A stretch of 14,764 nt of DNA from an uncultured Acetatifactor sp. (GCA_934394665.1 CAKRRS010000071.1:1-14764), one strand, 5' to 3'. Shown: positions 8,681 through 14,571, counted from the first letter of the stretch. Notes: generated by a model not told the origin, from the letters alone. A program made the numbers and translations.

Positions 8681-8716
8681 TATTATGAAAAAATTTATCT
8701 TATATGCTTTGTTTGT

Positions 8717-8731
8717 TTGGAAGCGTTATCA
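8717..8731. promoter_or_regulatory. Candidate CcpA catabolite-responsive element (cre)
   Basis: TTGGAAGCGTTATCA fits the Gram-positive cre consensus WTGNAARCGNWWWCA at every position. CcpA with phosphorylated HPr binds such sites for carbon catabolite control. It is 166 bp upstream of the -35 of the coiled-coil gene promoter and 125 bp from the -35 of the divergent dihydrouridine synthase promoter. The regulated promoter is therefore unclear; an unrecognised promoter nearby may be the real target. Confidence 0.5.
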
Positions 8732-8762
8732 CTTCCTTGACTGTGATTAAAGTATACCAATG

Positions 8763-8804
8763 AATTATGAACAAATTATGAACATCATGTGAAAACTTAG
8801 TGAA
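8763..8804. promoter_or_regulatory. 11-bp phased direct repeats, candidate response-regulator box
   Basis: AATTATGAACA occurs twice in perfect tandem (8763-8773 and 8774-8784). TGAA recurs at exactly 11-bp steps, at 8768, 8779, 8790 and 8801. Direct repeats with one-helical-turn spacing are typical of OmpR/PhoB-family response regulators; the regulator here is unknown. Confidence 0.45.
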
Positions 8805-8896
8805 TATTACGAAAAACGCAAAAACTTAAAAAAGAAACTGTACAAATTGCACAAAAATAAAGAACGCCTAAAAATGCAGGATTCATGGGGTTTTAG

Positions 8897-8925
8897 TTGT
8901 ATCTGTGAGATAAACATGATAAAAT
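8897..8925 (+). promoter_or_regulatory. Extended -10 promoter for the coiled-coil gene
   Basis: TTGTAT (8897-8902) and TAAAAT (8920-8925) are 17 bp apart, and TG at 8917-8918 adds the extended -10 motif. Transcription would start near 8932, giving a leader of about 195 nt. Confidence 0.55.
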
Positions 8926-9125
8926 AAAAACGATATATGCAGAGAAAATGCCTCATTGCAGAAAAATTTTTGTATATATTTTGTAGCGATTCAAAGTTTG
9001 ACAGGTATCATTAAATGTTCGTTGGGTGCAGTATTCGTAAGAAAGTTTGATGATGCTCATAAGACTGAGGGAACTTTGGATGTAAACAGTTCACAAGAGG
9101 GACAAACATGTTTGGAGGAAGATGG

Positions 9126-9761
9126 ATGGATACTTTTATGGATAAACTTGCACAAAAGCTCAATGCGCAGGAAATGATCAAAGCGAATTCCGCAGCGGAT
9201 GCGGAAGAGATGGATCAGTTGAAGAGCCAGTTGCGGGAATACGATGAATGTCTGGCGCAGATGCAGCAGGTTAATAAGGAACTGAAGGCAATCAATCAGG
9301 AGATGGAGCGCCTGATGGCTGAGACCATTGCTCCGGAAGTGACAAAGCTGTCCGAAGAAGGTGCGGCAGCTATGATCAGACTGAAAGAGGAGAGCGCAGC
9401 TGTCCTGAACAAGCAACAGGAGGAAAATACTGCTAAGTTACAGGAACTTGTGCAGGAGTACACGGCGAAGCTGGAAGCGATTCAGCAGAGCACCGAGGCA
9501 CTTGAAGAACTGAAAAATCATCTTGATGAAAAGCTGAATAACGGTGAAGAGAGCGTCCATAAGGAATGCGTCAAAGTATACCGCAACGTACAGGCTGCCG
9601 TAGTTGAGGAAAATGAAAAGCAGACCGAAGCAGTGGTAGCCGGTATCAAGGCAGGACTGAACGGAAAACTGAACGGTGTCATGGGTGTGTCCATTGCGGC
9701 ATTGGTAGTTGCGATTGCGGATGTGGTAATCCATGTACTGAATATCCTTCATGTCTTTTAA
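9126..9761 (+). CDS. Predicted tail-anchored coiled-coil protein of unknown function
   Basis: I do not recognise a named family. The 211-residue product (from ATG 9126) is Glu/Gln/Ala/Lys-rich and looks alpha-helical and coiled-coil from about residue 15 to 175, with no prolines after residue 70. It ends in a single hydrophobic helix (about 186-210) followed by nothing, so it is probably anchored in the membrane by its C-terminus with the coiled coil in the cytoplasm. A first helix with MDKLAQKLNAQEMIKAN is followed by an acidic stretch. I prefer the ATG at 9126 because GGAGGA lies six bases before it; an in-frame ATG at 9108 (GAGGGA upstream) would add MFGGRW. It probably has its own transcript from the promoter at 8897-8925. 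A scaffold or division-related role is conceivable but not shown. Confidence 0.72.
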   Translation: MDTFMDKLAQKLNAQEMIKANSAADAEEMDQLKSQLREYDECLAQMQQVNKELKAINQEMERLMAETIAPEVTKLSEEGAAAMIRLKEESAAVLNKQQEENTAKLQELVQEYTAKLEAIQQSTEALEELKNHLDEKLNNGEESVHKECVKVYRNVQAAVVEENEKQTEAVVAGIKAGLNGKLNGVMGVSIAALVVAIADVVIHVLNILHVF

Positions 9762-9903
9762 ATGGAAGTAATCTGGGGTATAAGCAAACGAATTATCCCG
9801 ACAGGTGAAGCGTGTAAAAAGGGTGGGATTCGCGTCATAATGAGTATAAGAGATCCGGAAGGTTATTTACGGACTTTAACAGAAATGAGGTCATAGAGTA
9901 TTC

Positions 9904-10467
9904 ATGGGAAAAGAACTTTGGAAACCGGGGAATATGTTATATCCCCTTCCGGTTGTCATGGTAAGTCTGGCAGATCGGGATGGGCGCCCCAATATTATCA
10001 CCGTGGCCTGGGTAGGTACGGTATGTACGAATCCGCCGATGGTATCGATCTCTGTCCGGCCGGAGAGATATTCCTATCCGATTTTGAAGGAGACCGGAGA
10101 GTTCGTCATCAATCTGACAACGAAAGAACTGACTTTTGCCACGGACTATTGCGGTGTCAAAAGCGGTCGTGACGTGGATAAATTCAAAGAAATGGGCTTG
10201 ACTGCCATTCCTGGATCACAGGTGAAAGCGCCTATGATCGGGGAAAGTCCCGTCAATATCGAATGCAAAGTAAGGCAGGTACTTCCTCTGGGATCCCACG
10301 ACATGTTCCTGGCAGATGTGGTTGCTGTCCATGCAGATGAAAAATACATGGATGAGAATCACAAGTTCCACTTAGAACAGGCAGACCCCATCATTTACTC
10401 CCACGGATCCTATTTCGGGTGCGGAGAATTACTGGGAACCTTCGGATACAGCGTGCGCAAAAAATAA
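9904..10467 (+). CDS. Flavin reductase-like FMN-binding protein (split beta-barrel)
   Basis: A 187-residue member of the flavin-reductase-like, FMN-binding split-barrel family (DIM6/NTAB type). Visible family hallmarks are the opening MLYPLPVVMVSL, NIITVAWVGTVCTNPP (substrate/FMN pocket), the following SISVRPERYSY, and GEFVINLTT. Members bind FMN as dimers and reduce free flavins or other small acceptors; this subgroup is common in anaerobes, mostly uncharacterised. No signal peptide is visible. The ATG has only a distant TGAGG (13 bases upstream); an in-frame TGA at 9886 excludes longer starts. The gene is followed 1 nt after its stop by the promoter of the XRE-cupin regulator, so that regulator may sense something related to it, but this is inference. 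Confidence 0.88.
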   Translation: MGKELWKPGNMLYPLPVVMVSLADRDGRPNIITVAWVGTVCTNPPMVSISVRPERYSYPILKETGEFVINLTTKELTFATDYCGVKSGRDVDKFKEMGLTAIPGSQVKAPMIGESPVNIECKVRQVLPLGSHDMFLADVVAVHADEKYMDENHKFHLEQADPIIYSHGSYFGCGELLGTFGYSVRKK

Positions 10468-10468
10468 C

Positions 10469-10497
10469 TTGACGTTTTTGCAAGGGTTGGGTATGAT
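10469..10497 (+). promoter_or_regulatory. Near-consensus promoter upstream of the XRE-cupin regulator
   Basis: TTGACG (10469-10474) and TATGAT (10492-10497) are exactly 17 bp apart. Start of transcription is expected near 10504. Only about 30 bases later the transcript meets a strong intrinsic terminator. Confidence 0.75.
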
Positions 10498-10534
10498 TAA
10501 GTATCATAAATAAAAATATTTACTACGAAGAAGT

Positions 10535-10566
10535 AGCATCAGACAAAAATGTCTGGTGCTTTTTTC
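10535..10566 (+). terminator. Intrinsic terminator, possible attenuator before the regulator
   Basis: GCATCAGACA (10536-10545) pairs with TGTCTGGTGC (10550-10559) around AAAA, with one U-G pair, and an outer A-T adds an 11th pair. Six T residues follow (10560-10565). It lies between the promoter at 10469-10497 and the regulator's ATG, and it would also end read-through from the flavin-reductase gene. A small preceding hairpin CTAC/GTAG (10523-10536) overlaps its base. Confidence 0.8.
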
Positions 10567-10610
10567 ATTTTTTGCAAATGTGATTCTGAATTATTGCCAT
10601 TTTTATGATG

Positions 10611-10625
10611 CAGATAAAATATCTG
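10611..10625. promoter_or_regulatory. Perfect palindrome, candidate operator of the XRE regulator
   Basis: CAGATA-AAA-TATCTG is a perfect 6+3+6 inverted repeat ending 20 bp before the regulator's ATG. XRE-family proteins bind such short palindromes as dimers and often repress their own gene. A weak TTGCCA-N15-TAAAAT promoter (10594-10620) would overlap it. Confidence 0.4.
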
Positions 10626-10645
10626 GGAAAGTCTGGGTGAAGCGT

Positions 10646-11200
10646 ATGACACAGATAGACAAAAACATAGCATGTAATCTGAAGAGAATCCGGAAGTCGA
10701 AAAACATGAGCCTGGATATGCTGGCAGAGCGCACCGGTGTCAGCAAAAGCATGCTGGGGCAGATTGAGAGGGGAGAATCCCATCCCACGGTTTCTACGAT
10801 CGGGAAAATCGTGGAAGGATTAAAGGTGCCGTTTGAACAGCTGATCTATGACAGAAAGGAGATCATGGTGATGCCCTCCCCGGAGGAAGCTCCGGTGTTC
10901 AAGGCAAGAGAGGGAGAGTACCGGATCTATGTGATGCTCCCTTATGATGCGGGCAGGAATTTCGAGATTTATCAGGGAGAGCTCGCCCGGAACGCCAGGA
11001 TGGAAAGCGAATCCCACGGAGAACAGACATGGGAGTATCTGACCGTGGTATCCGGAGAGATCGAGCTGGTGCTGGAGGATGGCAGTTTCCTGGTGAAAAC
11101 GGGCAGCTCGCTTTATTTTGCCTGTGACCGCAGACATACCTATCGCAATATCGGCGAGTCGAAAGCGGTACTCAACATGATTATTACCACGCAGCGTTAG
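10646..11200 (+). CDS. XRE-family transcriptional regulator with C-terminal cupin
   Basis: A 184-residue one-component regulator. Residues about 9-66 form an XRE helix-turn-helix (NLKRIRKSKNMSLDMLAERTG, then VSKSMLGQIERGESHPTVSTIGKI with the recognition helix). Residues about 105-182 form a small cupin barrel, with H124, E126, E130 and H164 in the positions of cupin metal ligands. Such proteins typically control genes for amino-acid, polyamine or small-molecule metabolism next to them and bind the effector in the cupin. I start at ATG 10646, preceded five bases away by GGGTGA, because the protein then begins just before the HTH as in homologues. The frame is open back to 10556, but those 30 residues would run through the terminator tail and carry no domain. 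It converges on dinB 11 nt away. Confidence 0.88.
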   Translation: MTQIDKNIACNLKRIRKSKNMSLDMLAERTGVSKSMLGQIERGESHPTVSTIGKIVEGLKVPFEQLIYDRKEIMVMPSPEEAPVFKAREGEYRIYVMLPYDAGRNFEIYQGELARNARMESESHGEQTWEYLTVVSGEIELVLEDGSFLVKTGSSLYFACDRRHTYRNIGESKAVLNMIITTQR

Positions 11201-11211
11201 AAAAAACAGCT

Positions 11212-12402
11212 TTAGAGAAAACGTCCCCGTTTGATGGCGTCTTTGCCGTATTTTGTGCGGATGTCATCCAGTGCGGCATCGAGTTTTTTCTGTTTTTCGG
11301 AGCGCGGCGCCGCAAAGTCGAAGAGGCTGAGTTGGACCGGTTCGTCTTCCGGTACAAGTTTCGAAGTACGGACGCCCAACAGGCGGATCGGCGAAGCGTC
11401 CCACAGTTCGTCAAACAGGGCACAGGCATTTTCATACAGAAGGTTCACGGAAGCAGTGGGCACGTCTAACGGCATCTGGTGAGAAACATTCCGGAAATCA
11501 CTGTAACGTATTTCCGTACAAATCTGTCCTGCCAGTTTGTGAGACGCGCGTAAACGCCTGCCTACGGATTCACAGAGGGACAGCAGTACTTTGTAGGCTT
11601 CTTCTTTGGTCAGAGCGTCGTTGCCAAGCGTCGTCGAATTGCCGATTCCTTTTGCTTCGGAACGCTCCACCGTTACCGTGGAAGGATCAATGCCGTTGGC
11701 ATATTGCCACAGGCTGCGACCGTGACTTTTCAGGTGTGCTTCCAGAATCGAGGGATCAGTACATGCAAGGTCACCGATGGTGAGAATCCCAAGCTTGTGA
11801 AGGGTTTCGGCACTGGAACGCCCACAGGTGAACAGATCCGATACGGGGAGCGGCCACATCTTCTGTCTAATCTCTCTATAATATAAGGTATGTGTCTTAT
11901 CCGGTTTTTCAAAATCCGAAGCCATCTTGGCCAGTACTTTTCGATCGGAAATCCCCACATTTACAGTAAATTGAAATTTTTCAAATACGGAGCTCCGGAT
12001 ATATGCGGCAGCTGCTTCGGGAGAAGCGTAATTCCCGGCAATGGGCGTATAGTCCATGTAACATTCGTCGATGCTGACCTGTTCGATATCGGGACAGATA
12101 GCGGAGAGGTGTTCCATAAGCTGCCGGCTCTTTTCTCGGTACATATTATGATTCGGAGCAGCCATGACCAGATTCGGACATTTGCGCAGGGCATTGACCA
12201 CAGGCTCACCGGTGGTGATTCCAAAGGCTTTGGCAGGGATGGATTTGGCCAGGACGATACCGTGACGGGTGGAAGTGTCGCCGCCGACAATCGCCGGAAT
12301 GGTGCGCAGATCCACAGAATTGCCCTGCTGCAGCTTATCCAGAGCCGTCCAGCTTAAAAAAGCGGAATTCACATCAATATGAAATATGATCGGGTCGTTC
12401 AC
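11212..12402 (-). CDS. dinB: Y-family DNA polymerase (DNA polymerase IV, DinB type)
   Basis: A translesion DNA polymerase of 396 residues. Seen: HIDVNSAF with catalytic D10 and probable steric-gate F15, the second catalytic site SIDE (110-113, D112/E113), a helix-hairpin-helix region (CGRSSAETLHKLGILTIGDLA, about 193-213), a little-finger domain (about 245-350) and a C-terminal beta-clamp-binding motif QLSLFDF (357-363). The start is a GTG, supported by AAGGAGG (12416-12410) seven bases upstream; no ATG fits better. An extended -10 promoter lies directly upstream. I see no LexA box near that promoter, so SOS control is not evident. The gene converges with the XRE-cupin gene. Confidence 0.93.
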   Translation of the reverse strand: MNDPIIFHIDVNSAFLSWTALDKLQQGNSVDLRTIPAIVGGDTSTRHGIVLAKSIPAKAFGITTGEPVVNALRKCPNLVMAAPNHNMYREKSRQLMEHLSAICPDIEQVSIDECYMDYTPIAGNYASPEAAAAYIRSSVFEKFQFTVNVGISDRKVLAKMASDFEKPDKTHTLYYREIRQKMWPLPVSDLFTCGRSSAETLHKLGILTIGDLACTDPSILEAHLKSHGRSLWQYANGIDPSTVTVERSEAKGIGNSTTLGNDALTKEEAYKVLLSLCESVGRRLRASHKLAGQICTEIRYSDFRNVSHQMPLDVPTASVNLLYENACALFDELWDASPIRLLGVRTSKLVPEDEPVQLSLFDFAAPRSEKQKKLDAALDDIRTKYGKDAIKRGRFL

Positions 12403-12434
12403 GCGGCGTCCTCCTTTCCGTTTCTTTTACGCTC

Positions 12435-12443
12435 ATTATATCA
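12435..12443 (-). promoter_or_regulatory. Extended -10 promoter of dinB
   Basis: On the minus strand TGATATAAT (12443-12435) is a full extended -10 motif. It lies 32 bp before the GTG start, so the leader would be about 25 nt and include the AAGGAGG site. No good -35 is present, as is allowed for extended -10 promoters. The box is inside the first copy of the direct repeat. Confidence 0.6.
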
Positions 12444-12489
12444 CGATTCGCATCTTCGATGCTCTACGCTGCGTTGCAGCTATCGTGAT
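12440..12489. repeat. Branched inverted repeat with two inner hairpins
   Basis: ATCACGAT (12440-12447) pairs with ATCGTGAT (12482-12489). Inside sit two further perfect hairpins: GCATC-TTC-GATGC (12450-12462) and GCTGC-GTT-GCAGC (12468-12480). Together they make a three-way junction in RNA or single-stranded DNA. Confidence 0.6.
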
Positions 12490-12503
12490 CTAATTCGCCG
12501 TTC

Positions 12504-12531
12504 GCCAGAAATCTGCCAGCAGCTTTCTGGC
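12504..12531. repeat. Long hairpin
   Basis: GCCAGAAA (12504-12511) pairs with TTTCTGGC (12524-12531), and inside it CTGC pairs with GCAG (12513-12516 with 12519-12522), leaving one mismatch. It is followed immediately by the second direct repeat. Confidence 0.6.
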
Positions 12532-12565
12532 TCTCTTGCGCTCATTATATCATAAGCTTGCAGTG

Positions 12566-12610
12566 CATCCCGGAAACACGTTGTGTTCCCGGGATGTCCG
12601 GGCTTCGCCC
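12566..12610. repeat. Two GC-rich hairpins with three-base loops
   Basis: The first is a 14-position stem, 12566-12579 with 12583-12596 (CATCCCGG...CCGGGATG), with loop GTT and one A-C mismatch that becomes G-U on the minus strand. The second is GGGC-TTC-GCCC (12600-12610). On the minus strand it contains GCGAAGC, a sequence known to form an unusually stable DNA mini-hairpin. Confidence 0.65.
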
Positions 12611-12623
12611 TATTGTCCCCACA

Positions 12624-12677
12624 TATTACACAATATTGCCTGCAAGCAGTCATATTGTGTAATACGTGTGACCACAC
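12624..12677. repeat. 13-bp perfect inverted repeat plus small hairpin
   Basis: TATTACACAATAT (12624-12636) pairs perfectly with ATATTGTGTAATA (12652-12664). The 15-base interval contains a nested CTGC-AA-GCAG hairpin (12640-12649). Directly after it, GTGTG-AC-CACAC (12666-12677) forms another short palindrome. No T-tract follows, so this is not a terminator. Confidence 0.7.
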
Positions 12678-12736
12678 TGCTCATTGCCTACGCTCATTAT
12701 ATCACAACAATTCGCAAAAAGAACATATATTCTTTC

Positions 12737-12765
12737 TTTACAAGGTATATAAATGCTGTTAGAAT
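12737..12765 (+). promoter_or_regulatory. Promoter of the LysM-G5-M23 peptidase gene
   Basis: TTTACA (12737-12742) and TAGAAT (12760-12765) are 17 bp apart. Transcription would start near 12772, leaving a leader of about 175 nt. In that leader I see one weak hairpin (CAGT..GCC with GGC..ACTG, near 12892-12916) and no known riboswitch. Confidence 0.65.
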
Positions 12766-12946
12766 CTATATGTTACAAAGTTATTACAGCAGTCCCAAAG
12801 CGAAGTGCCAAATAAGCGGCATGTGCATTGCAGGAACATGGTACAAAGCATGACGTGGGATCTGTGAGAAAACGTTTTGAAAAAGGTATACAGTTCGCCT
12901 TGCACGGGCATACTGTTTGCAGATACGATAGATCGAGAAGGAATCA

Positions 12947-14533
12947 ATGAAGAAACTGACAGCTTACTCTAAAAGAGTAAAATATACATATGTGAAAACG
13001 ACGCTGGCAACACTTTTTGTGAGCCTGTTTTTCCTGAAAGGATATGCTGCGTTTGAAAAAACCGGAGAGAATTATTTTCATGTGTTCTTGAATGGCAATG
13101 AGATCGGAACGGTCGGCGAGGCCGACAGAGCGGAGCAGCTTTTACAGGAAGCCAGAAGAAATATTGCCTCCCAGAGCGATGATATGATTTTCATGGATGC
13201 GGATCTGAAATTGGTCGGCGAGGAAGTACTGTGGGGCACGCTTGATAACGAGGATTCCATGCTGGCGGGAATGGAGAGAGAACTGGAAAGCAGCATTCGT
13301 GAGACTTCCCACAGGTCTTATACCATGAAAGTGAATGAATACATGGTCAACCTGGCAAGTGTGGAGGAAGTCAAATCTCTCCTGCAGGCGGCTGTGGACA
13401 AATATGATACCGAAGGGAAATTCAGCGTGGATCTGATGCATGATGCGCAGAAGGAATTTAACGTGCTGACCACGGAAGTCGTGAACAGGCAGGAGCTGAC
13501 TGCACAGGAGGAACAGAAGGAAGAAGCCATCTATGCGGGCGGTGTGCAGACAGCACTGGATCAGGCAGGTTCCCAGGCAGAGCAGCAGGGCGAGAAGGAT
13601 TTCGAGGATTATGATCTGGGTCTGATGACCATGGATTTTGCGGAAAAAGTGGAAATCGTTGAGACCTATCTGCCCGAGAGTATGTTGACACCGTTAGATC
13701 AGGCTGTGGAAGATGTGATCAAGGATCAGGAGACACCCGGAGAGTATGAAGTAGTCAGCGGTGATACCCTGTCCGAGATTTCTATTAAGGTCAATATTCC
13801 TATCGATCAGATCATTGCCATGAACAGCGAGACACTGACGGACGAGAATTCCACGATCCGTGTAGGGGACAAGCTGATCATTACCGTGCCGGAACCGGAG
13901 CTGTCCGTAGAACGTATGGAACAGAATTATTATGAAGAAATCTATGATGCGGACGTAATTTACGTGGATAATGATTCCTGGTATACGACGCAGACGAAGA
14001 TTTTGCAGCAGCCTTCGGCAGGATTCCGCCGTGTGGTTGCGGATGTTTCTTATCTGAATGACAGAGAAGTCACGAGAGATATTTTAAAAGAAGAAGTAGT
14101 CATGGAGGCAGTTCCCAAGATTGTGGAGCGCGGTACCAAGATTCCTCCTACCTATATCAAGCCGATTTCCGGCGGCCGACAGACTTCCGGTTTCGGACGC
14201 AGAAAAGCACCGACCAAGGGAGCCAGCAGCTATCATAAGGGTGTGGATTGGTCAGTTCCTACCGGAACTGCAGTATTTGCATCCTGTGGCGGAACAGTTG
14301 CCAAAGCCGGATGGGGAAGCGGATACGGATATTGTGTCTACATCAACCACGAGGACGGCAGACAGACCAGGTACGGACACCTGAGCAAGGTGTTAGTAAA
14401 AGCGGGACAGACGGTAAAACAGGGAGAACGTATTGCACTGAGCGGTAACACCGGCGTAAGTACGGGACCTCATCTTCACTTTGAGATCCTGATTAACGGC
14501 AGCCAGGTGAACCCGTTAAAATACCTGAATTAG
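12947..14533 (+). CDS. LysM-G5-M23 cell-wall metallopeptidase
   Basis: A predicted peptidoglycan hydrolase of 528 residues acting outside the cytoplasmic membrane. A basic N-terminus and hydrophobic helix (about 16-35) form a signal peptide or signal anchor. A roughly 200-residue region without a clear named domain follows, with Glu/Gln-rich sequence at 180-220. Then come LysM (about 267-315, EYEVVSGDTLSEIS...IRVGDKLIIT), which binds glycan chains, and G5 (about 323-400), often found in wall-binding proteins. Last is a C-terminal M23/LytM domain with zinc ligands H430, D434 and H511 (HLHFE) and the assisting histidines H478 and H509, so it should be active. GAAGGA lies six bases before the ATG. 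It stands just upstream of murA; SpoIIQ-type M23 proteins also occur near murA in Bacillus, but this architecture differs, so I do not assign a sporulation role. Confidence 0.9.
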   Translation: MKKLTAYSKRVKYTYVKTTLATLFVSLFFLKGYAAFEKTGENYFHVFLNGNEIGTVGEADRAEQLLQEARRNIASQSDDMIFMDADLKLVGEEVLWGTLDNEDSMLAGMERELESSIRETSHRSYTMKVNEYMVNLASVEEVKSLLQAAVDKYDTEGKFSVDLMHDAQKEFNVLTTEVVNRQELTAQEEQKEEAIYAGGVQTALDQAGSQAEQQGEKDFEDYDLGLMTMDFAEKVEIVETYLPESMLTPLDQAVEDVIKDQETPGEYEVVSGDTLSEISIKVNIPIDQIIAMNSETLTDENSTIRVGDKLIITVPEPELSVERMEQNYYEEIYDADVIYVDNDSWYTTQTKILQQPSAGFRRVVADVSYLNDREVTRDILKEEVVMEAVPKIVERGTKIPPTYIKPISGGRQTSGFGRRKAPTKGASSYHKGVDWSVPTGTAVFASCGGTVAKAGWGSGYGYCVYINHEDGRQTRYGHLSKVLVKAGQTVKQGERIALSGNTGVSTGPHLHFEILINGSQVNPLKYLN

Positions 14534-14542
14534 GGCGCTGTA

Positions 14543-14571
14543 TTTACAAATGCCCCAAAATGTGGTATAAG
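14543..14571 (+). promoter_or_regulatory. Promoter of murA
   Basis: TTTACA (14543-14548) and TATAAG (14566-14571) are 17 bp apart. The -35 starts only 10 bases after the peptidase stop codon. Expected start of transcription is near 14578, about 40 nt before the ATG. Confidence 0.65.

Larger units (their letters stand above)
8520..9125. other. 606-base intergenic regulatory region
   Basis: This gap holds the minus-strand promoter of the dihydrouridine synthase gene, a GC-rich hairpin (8655-8680), a cre-like site (8717-8731), 11-bp phased TGAA repeats (8763-8804) and an extended -10 promoter (8897-8925) facing the coiled-coil gene. Two tiny open frames are also present (8603-8644, 13 codons after AAAGGAG; 8646-8750, 34 codons, without a ribosome site). 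I do not call either as a gene. The leader from about 8932 to 9125 is AT-rich with no recognisable riboswitch. Confidence 0.6.
12428..12705 (-). repeat. Modular repeat element: three direct repeats framing hairpins
   Basis: CGCTCATTATATCA occurs at 12430-12443, 12539-12552 and 12691-12704, at steps of 109 and 152 bases. The outer two copies share 17 identical bases (TACGCTCATTATATCAC at 12428-12444 and 12689-12705). The two inter-repeat segments do not look alike in sequence, but both consist almost wholly of inverted repeats. On the minus strand each copy reads TGATATAATGAGCG, an extended -10 promoter. Orientation is given as minus for that reason. It may be a MITE- or REP-like element, with the repeats as target duplications or module ends. 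Confidence 0.6.
12403..12946. other. 544-base intergenic region with hairpin-rich repeat element
   Basis: No gene is evident. From dinB outward it holds the dinB ribosome site and promoter, then about 280 bases of closely packed hairpins punctuated by three copies of CGCTCATTATATCA (12428-12705), then the promoter (12737-12765) and about 175-nt leader of the peptidase gene. A frame open on the plus strand over 12536-12853 runs through the palindromes and has no ribosome site. Confidence 0.7.

Noticed and set aside
8646..8750. 34-codon frame ending in a hydrophobic 21-residue segment
   Set aside because: No ribosome site at either in-frame ATG; its bases are explained by the hairpin and the cre site.
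8998..9003. TTGACA as -35 for the coiled-coil gene
   Set aside because: No -10-like hexamer occurs 15-19 bp downstream; the promoter at 8897-8925 is better.
10556..10645. Longer N-terminus for the XRE-cupin regulator
   Set aside because: It would start within the terminator's T-tract, has no ribosome site, and the palindrome would lie inside the coding region.
12428..12705. CRISPR array
   Set aside because: Only three short repeats at unequal spacing, with palindromic intervals instead of unique spacers, and no cas genes nearby.
12721..12732. GAACATATATTC as a LexA/SOS box for dinB
   Set aside because: It deviates from GAAC-N4-GTTC by one base and lies over 300 bp from the dinB start, beyond the repeat element and next to the peptidase promoter.
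12536..12853. 105-codon open frame across the repeat element
   Set aside because: It encodes the palindromes themselves, lacks a ribosome site and crosses the peptidase promoter.
12772..12946. Riboswitch (for example c-di-AMP) in the peptidase leader
   Set aside because: The leader lacks the conserved segments of riboswitches I know and shows only a weak hairpin.
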